Assembly: GCA_021904315.1 (NCBI GenBank)
Contig: CM038912.1
Location: 10,317,061-10,381,060, forward strand
Length of the DNA stretch: 64,000 nt
Origin: Sphagnum magellanicum
Lineage: Eukaryota > Streptophyta > Sphagnopsida > Sphagnales > Sphagnaceae
Direction of reading: 5' to 3'
The position numbers were made by a program, and so were the translations under genes. Under the pieces are notes generated by a model, which made no database searches, was not told where the DNA came from, and worked only from the letters and a program-made list of their open reading frames with translations. Position 1 is the first letter of the stretch. Each line of letters begins with the position of its first letter. Below, piece by piece: positions 24,680 to 37,317 of the stretch.

Positions 24680-27060
24680 CTATTCCGATCTCCTTTGTGG
24701 CCTGCGTACGAAAAGCCTGTCCAGATCCTCAGTTGAAACATTGCTCCTGTATTGAAACAGCCAAGTGATATTGCAGGTGAGAAAGAGGAAAATGTGGCTG
24801 CAAATCGGAGGATAGAGAAGGTAACTTCCCATTTCTTATGGAAGATTTAGAAACCACACTAAGACATGTTGTGACCAGGTATATACATCCATTTAAAGAT
24901 TAAAATGAGGCTACTGGGTCTCAATGCAGCTGATTGGCAGAGTATTGAACACATCTCATAAACAGGGCTAAACTACAGTTTGATTTCCCATTGTGTTCTT
25001 TTCAACCAAAAACTACTGCTGTGCACATCAAGACAGATGCTGAAATTACAATGTGAGAAAAGACCACCTCTGCTGGATACATTCTCCCCACAAGAAAATA
25101 ATCCATAAGGCTTTGGATTGATAAACCTGCAAGGAGGAAAGAGAAGAGAATTGACTACCACCTAGATAAGGAGGAAAGTAAGAGACCTTAAGAAGTATTC
25201 TCCCCAAAAGAAAACCTTCCTCTAACTTGATGGTTTGGAAAAAGACAGAAAACTTGATTCCCAATGCATCAAGTTTTGCCCCGGGTACTGATCAGTAAGA
25301 AATTGCTTTTGGGGATGTAAAGACACTGACCTTCCTTGTATCTGGGGTGGGACAAGAACGCCTCCTGTACTGCTCATTGTCGTCCCTGAAGGTGTTATGT
25401 TCCTGCGAGGAAATTTAGTGCTGTGCAATGCATGTGCACCCCCATTCAACTGTGGCCGTTTCCTTGATGTAGCCAAGGCTGCAGCAACCCTGGAGGCATG
25501 GTCTCCAGTGGAATTATTGCTAGTTCCTTCCTGCATAGAACCCCCAAGCAGCTCTGTAGCATCAGGAAGCCGCACCGATGGTGTGGTAGCAGGTTGTACA
25601 TAGGCAGCAGACTGAGATCTTGGCCCTGGGAGGTCCCCTTGATTACTGAAAAAGGCAAGAGGAAACCATTTACAGCAAAGTTAAAAAACTTTCCAGAAGA
25701 CTAGCATCATGCAGTAGGAACTGGCGGAACATATCTTCATGAGTAATTTGGAAACCATCAATACTTGCAATTGAAGTTGACCTGGACTAACCTGAGCATA
25801 AACTTACAGTGATTTCACATCCAACAACATATCAGTGAAAAGCAAAGAGAGGAACCCACCCTAAATGCAGAGAAAAAAGTGCAAGCAGCTATTGAAGAAA
25901 ACTGTCAGTCAAATATCTAATGAAATTGCTTAGAAATCTCCACAACAAAAATTTAAAGCCAACATGACAATGAGTGCAGTCATAACCTTATGACAGCCAC
26001 TCACAAAGTGTCAGACTATCCCCCTAATCACAAATAGCAGTGATGAGCTGCTATGACTACCCACTGACTTCATCAGCTCCCAGCAGTGGGGGTAGACAAG
26101 TATATTATAATTTTCCAGTCATACCATATTTTACAAGATCTGCATCCTGAGTTTCTGTTGCATTTCTGGAAGGAACAGGAGAACTCAGTCATGATGCTGC
26201 CTAGCACTCAAGAGATATTGCTCATAAAAAAAGTCAATAGTATCATCCTCATCCAATCTGCAATAAGTGACAGCCATGTACATGGCCGTGATTTTGTGTG
26301 GTAGCAACAAGTGTGGTAGTAAGCAGCTACTACAAGTTACAACACAGGACCTGTCAGAATATATGCATTATTTTGTGAGCTAATCAAAGAGTCCTCTTCT
26401 TCACTATTGCTCCTTGACTTTCTGAAGAAAACCTGGATCTTAAATGGTGGGTCCCAAGAAGTGTCAAACAGAGTGCCACATTTACTGTCGGAATGTCAAG
26501 AGTCCACCCACACCAACAACAAATATTCAGTTGAGCACAAAATGCATGCATAGAAATCAAAGCACTCATAATTAACTTTCAAAAAAGCCTCCTAGATCAA
26601 TCCTTTCTGAGATTTTATAGTCTAGATGTGAGAAAATTCTGTGAAAAAAGAATATACAAAAAAATTCCAGGGCAAAAGAAATTCTGTGGGGATTCCTCTG
26701 ATGCCTTTGTTCTATACCAGTGAGCTAAGAACAAAAAATCTCATTCTATACATAAACAGTTGGGAACCTCAAATTCTTTTAGAAAAGAAAAACTCTCTAG
26801 CAATTTCTGCAAAAGGAGTGAAGGAGGGGAAGAAAATAATAATGCCGGGAGTAGAAAGAGACAGCCAAGAAGCCGAGCACCAGCAGCTGATATGGAATTT
26901 GCAGAGAGAAAAAAGAAACCAAAAACGACATCAAAATAAAGGCTTGCGGAAAAAAAGAAACATGCAAAAACGATTTTTACCTGTGCGATGGAGAGGCAAC
27001 CATGGGCTGAGGCTCAGAATCTCCAGCGTCATCATCGGAAGCATAATCCACGAGAGACAT
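24680..27060 (-). CDS. Three-exon gene for a 153-aa protein ending in an S-N-V-S-T-E-D motif
   Basis: Reconstructed from splice signals on the - strand. Exon 1 is 27060-26981 (ATG; donor AG/GTAAAA), exon 2 is 25645-25331 (acceptor TTTTTCAG; donor AAG/GTCAGT), and exon 3 is 24746-24680 (acceptor AATACAG; stop TAG). Phases agree at both junctions and give 462 coding bases. The protein starts M-S-L-V-D-Y-A-S-D-D-D with an acidic N-terminus. It continues with L-P-D-A-T-E-L-L and D-H-A-S-R-V-A-A-A-L, then a basic Ser/Lys/Arg stretch. It ends G-R-S-N-V-S-T-E-D-L-D-R-L-F-V-R-R and a basic tail. This layout feels like a small conserved plant protein, perhaps nuclear, but I cannot name it. Introns are 1335 and 584 bp; intron 1 holds a repeat module. 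A coding gene is strongly supported by phase, splice signals and lack of stops. Confidence 0.8.
25930..26225. repeat. 300-bp repeated module, copy 2 (in intron 1)
   Basis: Partner of 23800-24110, in the same orientation, about 2.1 kb away. No terminal inverted repeat or poly-A end was recognised, so the element type is unknown. A segmental duplication is equally possible. Confidence 0.6.
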
Positions 27061-30000
27061 ATTTGTTGCACGAGACTTCCCCCCCCCTCCTTATAATTTG
27101 ACCAAGTATGAGGAGCTTGAAGAAGCAACTCTCAAGCCTGACGTCATGGCTAGAACTCGGTGATCTGCCTGCGGATCCCACAACCCTAAAACACACTTCA
27201 CGACTCACCCAACCAAAAAAAATTAAAAAAACAAACCAGAAACAAAAAACCTCTTCGTTTCCTTCCCCTTCCCTACTCGTCTTCTGCTTTGTAAGAATCA
27301 TGCACCCACACAGACACACACATAACCAAAACACTTTCACTCTTTTCTTTTCCTACTTTCTTATGTACCCATCCACTCTTTTGAGTATTCACGATCTCTA
27401 CTTGCAGATCACAGTTCTGTTAAGCCTCTCTACCAAAACCCCAGAAAACACTCAAACCTCTTTCTATTGCTTGCCATCCTTCTTGGTTCTGTAGCACAAC
27501 TTTGTTGGCATCTGCAACAACACAACCCCACACGGCAGACACGAAACACTCATGTTTGTGTTCACCAATTTGTGCGGATCAAAGGGCTTACTATTGCAGC
27601 GAAGCGTGTGCAACCCCTAGGAAAGAAACCAAGACAAGAAGGGGAAGACAAGAAGGGGTAGAAAGCAAAGTGAAACCCTAAAACCCACTCAAGTCTCACA
27701 ACGTTAATTATCATTAAGATATTTGCTAATCACAAATAATTAAGGCTACCAATTTTATTTTATTTTTTGCGCAAGTTTTTTTTAAAAAATTGCAAGAAAG
27801 TTTTAAATGTTGAAAAGTTTAACCCCCATTTTTGATGAAAAATGAGAAATAAAACATAATATTAATACAATTTTTTTTCTTTTTTTTGTATGCTACTAAA
27901 AAAAAAAGATTTGATACACATTCCTTCATATGGGTTATCATTTGTGACCCCCATATATTTGGAAAATATTTAGGTTGAAAATTAATTGTTTATATCAACT
28001 CCATGAACAATAGCAAAAAGACCACTTGAAGAGGTATCATGGACATGGGCACACATGAGAAAGATGAAATGAACATTGTACACTTTCATTAATATTTTTA
28101 TTAGACCCAAAATGTTTTTGAATAATTTATTGGAGTAAATGATGACACAATTGTTATGGATCAATTAACATTAATATCCGGTGATTGCCATTAATATGAA
28201 TATGTTGTACACATTTATGTTTTTAATGCATGTTCCCATAGAAACCAAGGTATGAATGTTGTTAATATTGTTGGGTTATTCCTATAGACTTGCACATTGT
28301 AAAATCTTTTCAATTTTAACATTCATATAAGATCAATCTCATGTAAAGCTATTGCGTTTTTTTCTTCGTGATTATGTTGAATTTGTGAACTATGTAAATT
28401 TCAAATCAAATGTCGTGCATGTTGTGGTCCACCCATATTGTAATCTCTTCACATTTCATTTAGAGAAAATCCCATTGTTGATTTAGCAATCCCATTGTAT
28501 TTGCCTACAACTGGAATCATGTGGAAAAAGTGTTGTTTTCAACCAACTAAGGCTTCATTTTTCCAATGTGTATAATTTATTTATTTTTCTCACTATTAGG
28601 GATTCAAATTTCACATTTGTTGACTAGTGTATGAATGCATGTAAAGCTTTTCATGCTAGCTTTTCTACTCATTCCTTTTGATATATATAGCTACCTAAAA
28701 ATGTGTTTTTATTCATTTATAAATGTGTGACAAAATGAGCCTACAATCTATCATGATATAAAACAAGGTTGAAAAGGAAAATGAGGATGAAGATGTGAAA
28801 ATTGAACCAAATTTGAGAATTTGAAACAAATCTTCAACAAAGCTAATAGGTAATTCATAAGTTTTTCAAAAACTTACATATTCATTATGAAATTCAATGT
28901 TTTTATGTTCATAGTAAGGTTTGCTCAATATCATAATAAATCTTCCAAAGTAATAAAATTTGTCATGAAGATTCAAGTGGCCAAATGTTTTCTAGTTTAC
29001 AATCATTGCCATTGGATGCCCAATTAAAAGTTCTTACAGACTTAGATATTGGCTTTGACAAAGCTTGGGGAAACAATTCCAAATAACACTTTAGTTTTGA
29101 ACTACAATTTAATGTTTTCAAACAATGCTAATTTTATATCTATATATATATATAATTTTTGTGCATGTATGTACCTTGGTTTTGATAACCATCTCATCTT
29201 TGAAGCTTATACAATTCACATTTCTTAAGGGATGTTTATGATGGACATTGCATGGTGCATATTATCTAATAAACCCATTCATTTCAAAGAGCTTCAATGT
29301 GTATTCCATCGTGGATGATGGACCTATTTGAATGTTAATTATATATAGATGAAAGCCCTTCAAAAATGAATGTTGTTTTAATAATTAAGCTTAATTATTC
29401 CTTATCTTGATAATTTTTTGATAAACGTCAAATAAATGTATCAAACACAACTTTTGATTAGGTTAGAATTGGAAATAAAAATTTGAACTATTGTACAATT
29501 TGCTTTGCTATTTAATTGGGTTCAAAATCAATTTGTTATGTGTGTTTATGTGCAAATATTTGTGTCCAAATATTGATAGTGCATCACTCAATGAATATGT
29601 AAACCACCATAGGGCTAATTATTAATAGGTTGCAAAAGTAGTGGAGTGAATCCAAAAAGAGGATGAATTAAAATTAAATAAAAATTTACAAAATCTCCAA
29701 CTAAAGTTATTAATATTAGAAGCAAATAAAACACAAGGGGATTGTGGAATTCTTAATAGTTGTGTTATCTAAAGTTTGATTATGGAGTTCAATCTTTCAC
29801 ACAAAAGACCCTCAAGTGTGAGCTCTTCAACATCATTGATTTGATTATGAAAGGAAGCCCCTTATATTTGTGTTTTCATTTTTGTTTTTTTCCTTGAATT
29901 TGGTGTGGTTAACAATGGCAAGCTTGAATTTTTTTTCAGTTTTTAATTTTGGTCATGGAAACCATAATCCCAAATTTATTTTGTTGGTAAGAAACATTAA

Positions 30001-30461
30001 GAGGGTTACCAATTTCAAACGTTTGTTGTCAAGAACTTTTAACCATGAAAGCTAGATATAAGAAGGTAAGAATTGACCCAAGGTGATGTTCTTGCATTAC
30101 TACATATCTTGTCCTTTTCCTTTTCCTTATCCTTTTGTATTAAAATCTATACAGAAATGGACACCAAATGATTTCAGGCTTAATAAAAAAAAGTTTAGTC
30201 ATTTATAATAAGTAAATGCTAACAAAACAAATAAATGGATGATGATTAAAAGTGCACAATGACATAATGGCATGTTTGATTTGATGAAAAGTAAGTAATG
30301 TTAATTGATGTGTTATACCTTATGGTAATCAACATGGGTGCCAACTATCATAATTTGTGCATAATTTTTGTTTTGTCCTAAATGATTAAAAACTAATACA
30401 CAATGTTAACTAAAAGCTTGGTGGCATATATTATTAGTTTAATATTGTGACAAAAGTGCCA
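27061..30461. other. Upstream flank of the split gene, then AT-rich spacer
   Basis: 27061-27700 is comparatively GC-rich and would hold the promoter and 5' leader of the - strand gene. An ATTATAAGG TATA-like word on the - strand near 27088-27096 lies too close to the ATG to be convincing. From 27700 to 30461 the DNA is AT-rich and I see no gene. Confidence 0.45.
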
Positions 30462-30845
30462 AATGGCATGTTCATTATAATTAATTGTGTAATTAAATGT
30501 TTCGATGTGCCATGTCAAATTTGACTAGTTGTGTGATGATATGGCATGGTCATTTAAAATAATTGTGTGATTAAATGATGACGTGTCATGTCCATTTTGA
30601 CTAATTGTGTGATTGATTGTGATGACATGGCATGTTCATTGTGACTAAATTTGATAATGTGGCATGTCCATTTTGTCTAATTGTGTTACTAAGTTTGATG
30701 ACATGGCACATCCATTATTATTAATTGTTTGATTGTATGTGATGATGCGGCATGTCCATTCCAACTAATTGTTTAATCAAGTGTGATGACATGGCATTTC
30801 CATTATGATTATGGTTTAATTAAATGTTATTCCATGGAATGTTTA
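30462..30845. repeat. Tandem array, about 45-bp unit (GATGACATGGCATGTCCATT...)
   Basis: Roughly eight or nine imperfect copies of a unit resembling GTGATGACATGGCATGTCCATTTTGACTAATTGTGTGATTAAAT. Copies differ by substitutions and small indels. No coding potential. Confidence 0.75.
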
Positions 30846-33800
30846 ATGTATTGGTAATGTGTTTATTTAACTACAAATGGATTATAATTACACATGTATT
30901 ACATTATTTCACACTTGTTCATTAAATATAGGTTTGCAAGTTAGGTTTTAGGGTTCTAAATCTGCTTTTTCAAACCTTAAATTTTGAGTTGCTACATGTT
31001 CAAAGACCTACTTTGAAAGCCGATGTAGAACACACATAAACTAATATAAACTAAAATGATAACACACTTGCACAAATTTCTAAACACAAATATCAAGAAG
31101 CAAAATTGCAACAAAGTAAATAAATTAAGAAATTGATTACATATGAAGTTCGCACAAAAGTTTGAACCTTTATAAACTACATAAGTTAGATGTATAATAA
31201 GAAAACCATGCTTACATATATTTTTATGTTAGCTTCCAAGGCCAAAGTATTATGATCCAATCACATCTTTTACAATGTGGATTGGAAGGTCATGATCAAA
31301 CAAAGGATATGACAAGGCAACAATAGCTTGCAAGCCTAAAGAAATAGCAACAAATGCAATCATTTGACATGATTGTATTGTGATGCATAGCTCCCCTTCC
31401 ACCAATATACTTGATGAAATTATTAATGGCAAAACCCTTGATTTCAACTTTAATCACAAGAATGACATGCTCATTTTTCTTATATTGCAAAACAAATGCA
31501 AATATATAATTAGTAAAACAAGATATACATTACCATTGCTCATGAACATTGCATTGCCAAATTCAAATGTAACGTAACTTAATGTTGAGAAGCTTGCATT
31601 CGGTCGGGCCTTTCCATCTTTGTTGATTTTATGTGAGCACTTAGGGCTTCCTTGTGACCCAACCTTTTTTTTGCAAAATTGTAACATCGTGAGTTGTCTT
31701 CTATGGGTTTGATTTGTGTTCCTTACAAATTTGCATATTTGAAAGCACCCATGACTACATACATTATAAATGGAAAAACAAAAAAATTTAAACATTAGCA
31801 TCAAATAAACTCAAACACTTAGGGCATAAATAATAAATATATAGTTTTTAAATTGACTACTAATTTGCCCAATTAGTTGTCAACTAGGCCAAAAATGGCA
31901 CAACTTTTTTTATAATGCAAGTTCTTTGCTATGAGCCACATCTACCCATGTGGGTGGGATCCCACATACCCTATAGTGTTTAGTGCCTCCAACAACGATT
32001 TCAAGTATAACCATAGAGCGTTGATCAAGTAGTTGTCCTCTATTTATAATTTAAAAGCCAAGGGTAGTGTATAGGAAAATAGTGTGTTGCTTACATATTT
32101 GAATGGACAATCATCTATCAATATCATATTGTGTGGACCTAGATTCCTAAACATAAGACTTACCACATCCCCTACTCTTTTGATGTTCTTCAAAACAACT
32201 TCTTAATTTACAACTAATGGATGATTTCTATGTGTATGTTCACATTTCACATTGGTTTTAAACCTTCATCTTCGCCTAATAATAATGAACCATGGAAAGC
32301 AAATTTGGGAAGATTGCTAATGACCATATCTTAATATCAAATATTTGGGAATAAGGTGTAAGAATTCAAACATACGCAAATGTGAGCTTACTGCTTGTTC
32401 CCACGTCATTTTGTAAGGATTAATAAATTCCATGTTTTAGCATAGTTTACATGTTTTGAATCACATAATAACACATTCATGTCTAAGACTAGTAAGTGAC
32501 ATACTATGGGCTTGCTTGGATAACGAATGTAGGCACTCATTAGAATAATGAAGTTCACCTCATTGTGGTCATTTGTGAACATGACATTGTTGCCACCCCC
32601 AATTTAGAAATCATGTGATTTGGATTAGGTTTACTTATCAAAACTTATTGAAATCAAAGGATCCCCTTCTAAAGCTGAAGAATAATTGACCATTATTATA
32701 ATTAGTTCCTTATTTGTTGCCATATTAATTGGAAAAAAATTCAAGATTTTTTTCAGGTCCAATAAAACATGATAGGTTTTATTAGGGCTCCTTTTGTGCA
32801 AGTTGTTGTGTTTGCTAAATGTTGCATTTTGGTGACAAGCTCAAATGTTGATCTTAAATGCAGTCTAACCCACATCCAATCAAAAATTAGATTCCACGAG
32901 GCAATGCAAGATAATATGAAAAGTAGAAACAATTTTTTAATTTAATAATATATATACTTATAAAATGAACTAGGCCAATGAACCATTTGTACAACTTGAA
33001 GGATAACAACTCTAGCTCAAATAGTCAAAGGTTTTGAGGGTTGAAATGGTTACAAATTACCAATTTGTAATTCACATTAAACTTGTAACTATATTCATAA
33101 AATGTATTGATCAATAGTGCATGAACATTTAAATCTAACAAGATTTTGTTGGATTGTAAATAGGTGTGAGGCTCCTCCAATGATTAATGTCAAAAATGAA
33201 CTATGCAACAAAAATATTCAAACCCAAAGTATTTCAAAATGTCCACATTGTGCTTTTCTTGCAAGACAACAAAATTTGAAAGATTATCTAGCTTTATTCA
33301 TTAAGTTATGATAAGTAAGCCAAAGAATTGCATGTCCACTTGCTTCTACACTCATACATTAAAATTATTAAACATGAAACATCCATTTTATTCAATGTTG
33401 CATAACAAATGGATGACCATACCTCTCCCATAGTCCTAACATCTTTGTTGTGTTGTACGAATAATGATGTCCTCCCCCATTTGATCGAATGCATAGTGGC
33501 ACCAAATTTTAGAAACATCCACATCTATTTAGTCATACTAAACATCTTTTTTTGGTGTCCATTAATTCACCAATGGTCTTCTACATTTCATCTTGGTTGT
33601 TATAAGGTTTCAAAGTGCATTTCAACTTTAAATCCCATACCACTCCCAACATAATCATATTGTCATAATCCATAGGTTCATCTTCTTATAAAACCATACC
33701 ACAATTCAAATGGTCCTTCCTGATATTTACAATGCAATCCATTGCCCATGGTTCAAAGAAACCAAATTGCCTTTTGTTCAAATTGCTGACTACCAAAAAA

Positions 33801-34559
33801 AATGTTCATCAATGGAAGTAAAAATTGTAACACATGTACATTGATGCCTATCAACCTAAGGTATTTTTAGTTCTACTTTAATCTCATCCTCCTCGAGATA
33901 TGCCCATTTACAATTGTTGCACTTTTCTATTTCACATTAATTTTGGATATCCATTAACGTTTGGGACCTTCTTAAATCCATCTCTTAAACCTAATCAAAT
34001 CCACAAGTCATAAGCTCAAGTTGCATATTGAATATGAACAAAACACACACACACACACACACACATATAATAACTTGTAGAACAAGTTTACCAGGAAGGC
34101 AAAAACATATACCAAATGCTTTCCAATTTCACCTATTCGTCCAATGTGGTGTCCAATTTTTTTACTAGTTCAGGTTTTTGTCATTTGAATAGATTATAGA
34201 ATTTTAATCTTTTACACAAAAACACATTTTGAGTTTTGCACCTTGCCTTTTATGACTATGTATTAGTTAGGAAGGACATTTGCGACTAGTGACTATTGAG
34301 TTGCTAAATCCATATTGTTTCACCTATTTAGTCGCAAAGGACATATAGTTGCAAAACCAAATCATTTCATCGATTAATTTTTTTAATTTTCTTATAATAT
34401 TAAAATTGTGTGGCATCATTGACCTTGGTTTGATGTGTAAAATGCATGTCATGTCACCCTAATCATTTTACTCAACTAAAAGTTACAAAATGCCTTGATA
34501 AATGGATGACACGTGTCAAAAATCTATAAACACATGTTCAATTATGAGTCATCACATAT
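30846..34559. other. AT-rich spacer; no gene identified
   Basis: Only short ORFs, none with recognisable domains. An AC dinucleotide repeat lies near 34042-34065. Confidence 0.5.
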
Positions 34560-35240
34560 GAACAAAGGTGAAACTAACTTAGCCTAAGTAGCTTAGGTAG
34601 CTAACCTAACAAAAAGTTAATTTAACATAGTTTAGCAAGCCCAAGTTAATTAACCTAAACTAAGTGGCCTATGTTAAAAACAAACATCGGCCTCTTAACC
34701 TAGGTAGCTTAAACAAGGCTACCTAACTTAGGTGAAGTGGTTTAGGTATCATAAGTTACAAGAACAAAGACTTAAACCCCTCACCCTACACTTTGGGGTT
34801 CAAGTCTTCATCCATTACATTACCACATTTTTTATGTTAAGTCTATTAAACACAAAATTATAAAGATCAATTTTTTTAGTTTCAAATGAAATTAAACCAC
34901 CCTAAATTGACATAGGACAACCTACCTACTACCTACCAATTTAACCTAGGTTAATATAAGCCTTCCTAAATTGACTTATGATGAGGTAGATCAACTTAGA
35001 CTATTTACAAGCTTAACCTAGGTTAATTTAGGGATCCTCATGCTAAAAATAAATTAACATAATTTAGCTTAACTAGCTATGATCACTTAGGTTTTAAGTT
35101 AAACTTAGATTGAGTTAAGGTAAACTTAGATAGGTTAGATTTAAATTAAGCTAAGTTAAACTTAAGTTAATATAGGGTAGACCTAGACTAAATTAAGTTA
35201 CTATTGGTTAGACATAGATTAAATTAATCTAAACATAATT
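34560..35240. repeat. Degenerate repeats of TTAACCTAGGTTA / AGCTTAGGT words
   Basis: About 680 bp dominated by variants of TTAACCTAGG, CTTAGGTAGCTTA and their complements, many self-complementary. Unit length is irregular, so I see a word-rich decayed array rather than a clean satellite. Confidence 0.5.
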
Positions 35241-36424
35241 ATTTTAAATGATTTTGGTTTAAAATAATAACCAGTTAATTAATTTCATAAAAAATAAAAT
35301 TTTAAAAATTAAAAATTAAATAAATAAATAATTTATCTATTTAATTTTTTGATGAATTATGATTATGAATTAATTGATTAATTAATAGAAAGTATGAAGT
35401 AAAAGTGAATGTTACTTCGAAAATTAAATAATTAAAAAATAGTGGGTAATTATAGGTAGGTTTATAAATGGGTAAGTAGATAGGTAATTAGTTAATGGCT
35501 AATTTGTTAATTAGCTCGTTAACCTATTAGTTAACTAGTTTTTTATTACCTATTTAGTTATCTAACTTAAAAAATAAAAAATAAACACAAAACATATGGG
35601 AGAATATCTATAGTTGTAACTCAATTTGCATTTTAGGTGTAATCAAAAAAATTAACCCATATGTTTTGTCCTCCAATCTTATTTTGTAAATTATATAACA
35701 AAGGTGTTTTTTCTTATGTTTTCACATTAAAAAACATATGTCATTGGGGATGAACTCAAAGAAATTTAACCCTTAAAAAAAAACATAAAATTAAATAACG
35801 ATATTTTCATGGCTATTTTTTTAACCCACCTATCTTCCTACCTACTTATTAGCTCAAATAAACATTCATTTGATTTTTTTCCCAAAATATAATTAATATA
35901 CCATGTTGTAGATTTTGATTATGCCACATGTCACAATCTAAAACCATTTTAAATGAATGTTAATAATGGATGGCCAATATCAATGTTTGAATAATAAACG
36001 AATTTTCACCTAAATTTTTTCATAATGCCACATGGTGGATTTTTATACTGCCAAGTGGCACCATCATAAGTCATTGGAATTTGATGGCATGGATTTTTTC
36101 AACATTTTAAATCATTTTTAAAAATTACTTTAATTTAAAACATGTGGCAAATAATTGTGGATAATTGATAGTTGTAAAAATAGTTGCAAAAACAAGACCT
36201 AGTTACCAATGTTATATAGATGGTTAAAGGATGAACATGTATATGTTAATTGTATACATCATCCATGGTCCATTTGGTGATGTCATGTTGAGTTATGATT
36301 TGTAATTAAATGTTGGATGTGATTTCACTATGTAACTAAAGTAATTTGTAAATGTTGGTTGTAATTGTTTTATAATCACAAATTGACATTTTTCTTCTAC
36401 TGGCAACAAGTTGTGGATACCATG
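35241..36424. other. AT-rich spacer ending in a possible primer-binding site
   Basis: No gene seen. On the - strand, 36422-36410 reads TGGTATCCACAAC next to the LTR that follows. It resembles the first bases of an initiator-tRNA-Met primer-binding site. No coding internal region follows on the left. Confidence 0.35.
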
Positions 36425-37317
36425 TGACGCACCCCCAAGCTCCTTGATATACTCAACTATGAATCCAAAGGTGAAAGCATTGGAAGGATAAAAAATTGGG
36501 GTATGCTCCTTGGCTTACAGCACTTCAGGGGTAGAGGGGTGTGTTAGAGCTTCGACATGGGAGATTAGGACGAATGACAAGTGGATCAATTATTCACACA
36601 AACTTAAACAAACCAAACAATAAGTTGGTTAGTGCATAATTGGAACATTTTTGGTGCACAGACGAACCATGAACAAACACGGACTCAGAAAACTAACCAC
36701 GGCCCGAACTAGGGGGAGCCAACACCTTCCCCTTTATAATATCTTCTATGCCTAAGCATGGGGCTTGCATCCAAATATCATTTTGTCTTGGGACTCCCAA
36801 CTTGGGATTTTCGCAACTTTGGAGGCCCATAATTTTTTGTATAAAATTTCGATTGAAGTGAGATCTAAAGCAAAGTTGTAGCCCTCGTTGAAAGCTTTCC
36901 AATGGTATGTGGCACACCACCTGCACACAAGTAAATAAGGGCGATTCTTGACTTTTAATGGTTGGGAGTCAAATTGGTAGTTGACTCCTGACCCTTCTTT
37001 TGATCATAAATTATGTTTTAAGTACTCAAATGGGTCATGTGAGCCCATTATAAACATCTACGTTCCAAAAGCTTTCAAATGGTCTAAAAAAAATTCAATT
37101 TAATGAATTTTGACCCCTATAATCGCCCTTTGAAAATTTGGGAGTTCATTGGGACTCTAAGTCCCAAAGTGAGAGCCCATTTGGGAGTGTGTGAGTTCAT
37201 TCCCTCACATTCTCCTACATTCCTGGGAGCATGAAATGTGACTTTCGGGCTTCACTTTTGGTTCGCACCTTTGCAAGCCCTTACTTTGGTCGCGAGCCCA
37301 AGGCTAAGGTTGCGACA
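36425..37317 (-). mobile_element. LTR of family L1, copy 3
   Basis: 893 bp running TGACGCACCCCC ... TTGCGACA, collinear with 1092-2065. On the - strand a TATA box ATTATAAAGGGGAAGG lies near 36730-36745. Unlike copies 1 and 2 there is no matching 5-bp duplication (CCATG left, ATGGT right), so it may be one LTR of a decayed element rather than a solo LTR. It is more diverged than copy 1. Confidence 0.75.

Noticed and set aside
27108-27494. 128-codon + strand ORF upstream of the split gene
   Set aside because: Translation is Ser/Thr/Lys-rich without a domain and spans the probable promoter of the - strand gene.
30462-30845. CRISPR array
   Set aside because: Repeats are imperfect and contiguous without unique spacers, and the DNA is plant nuclear.
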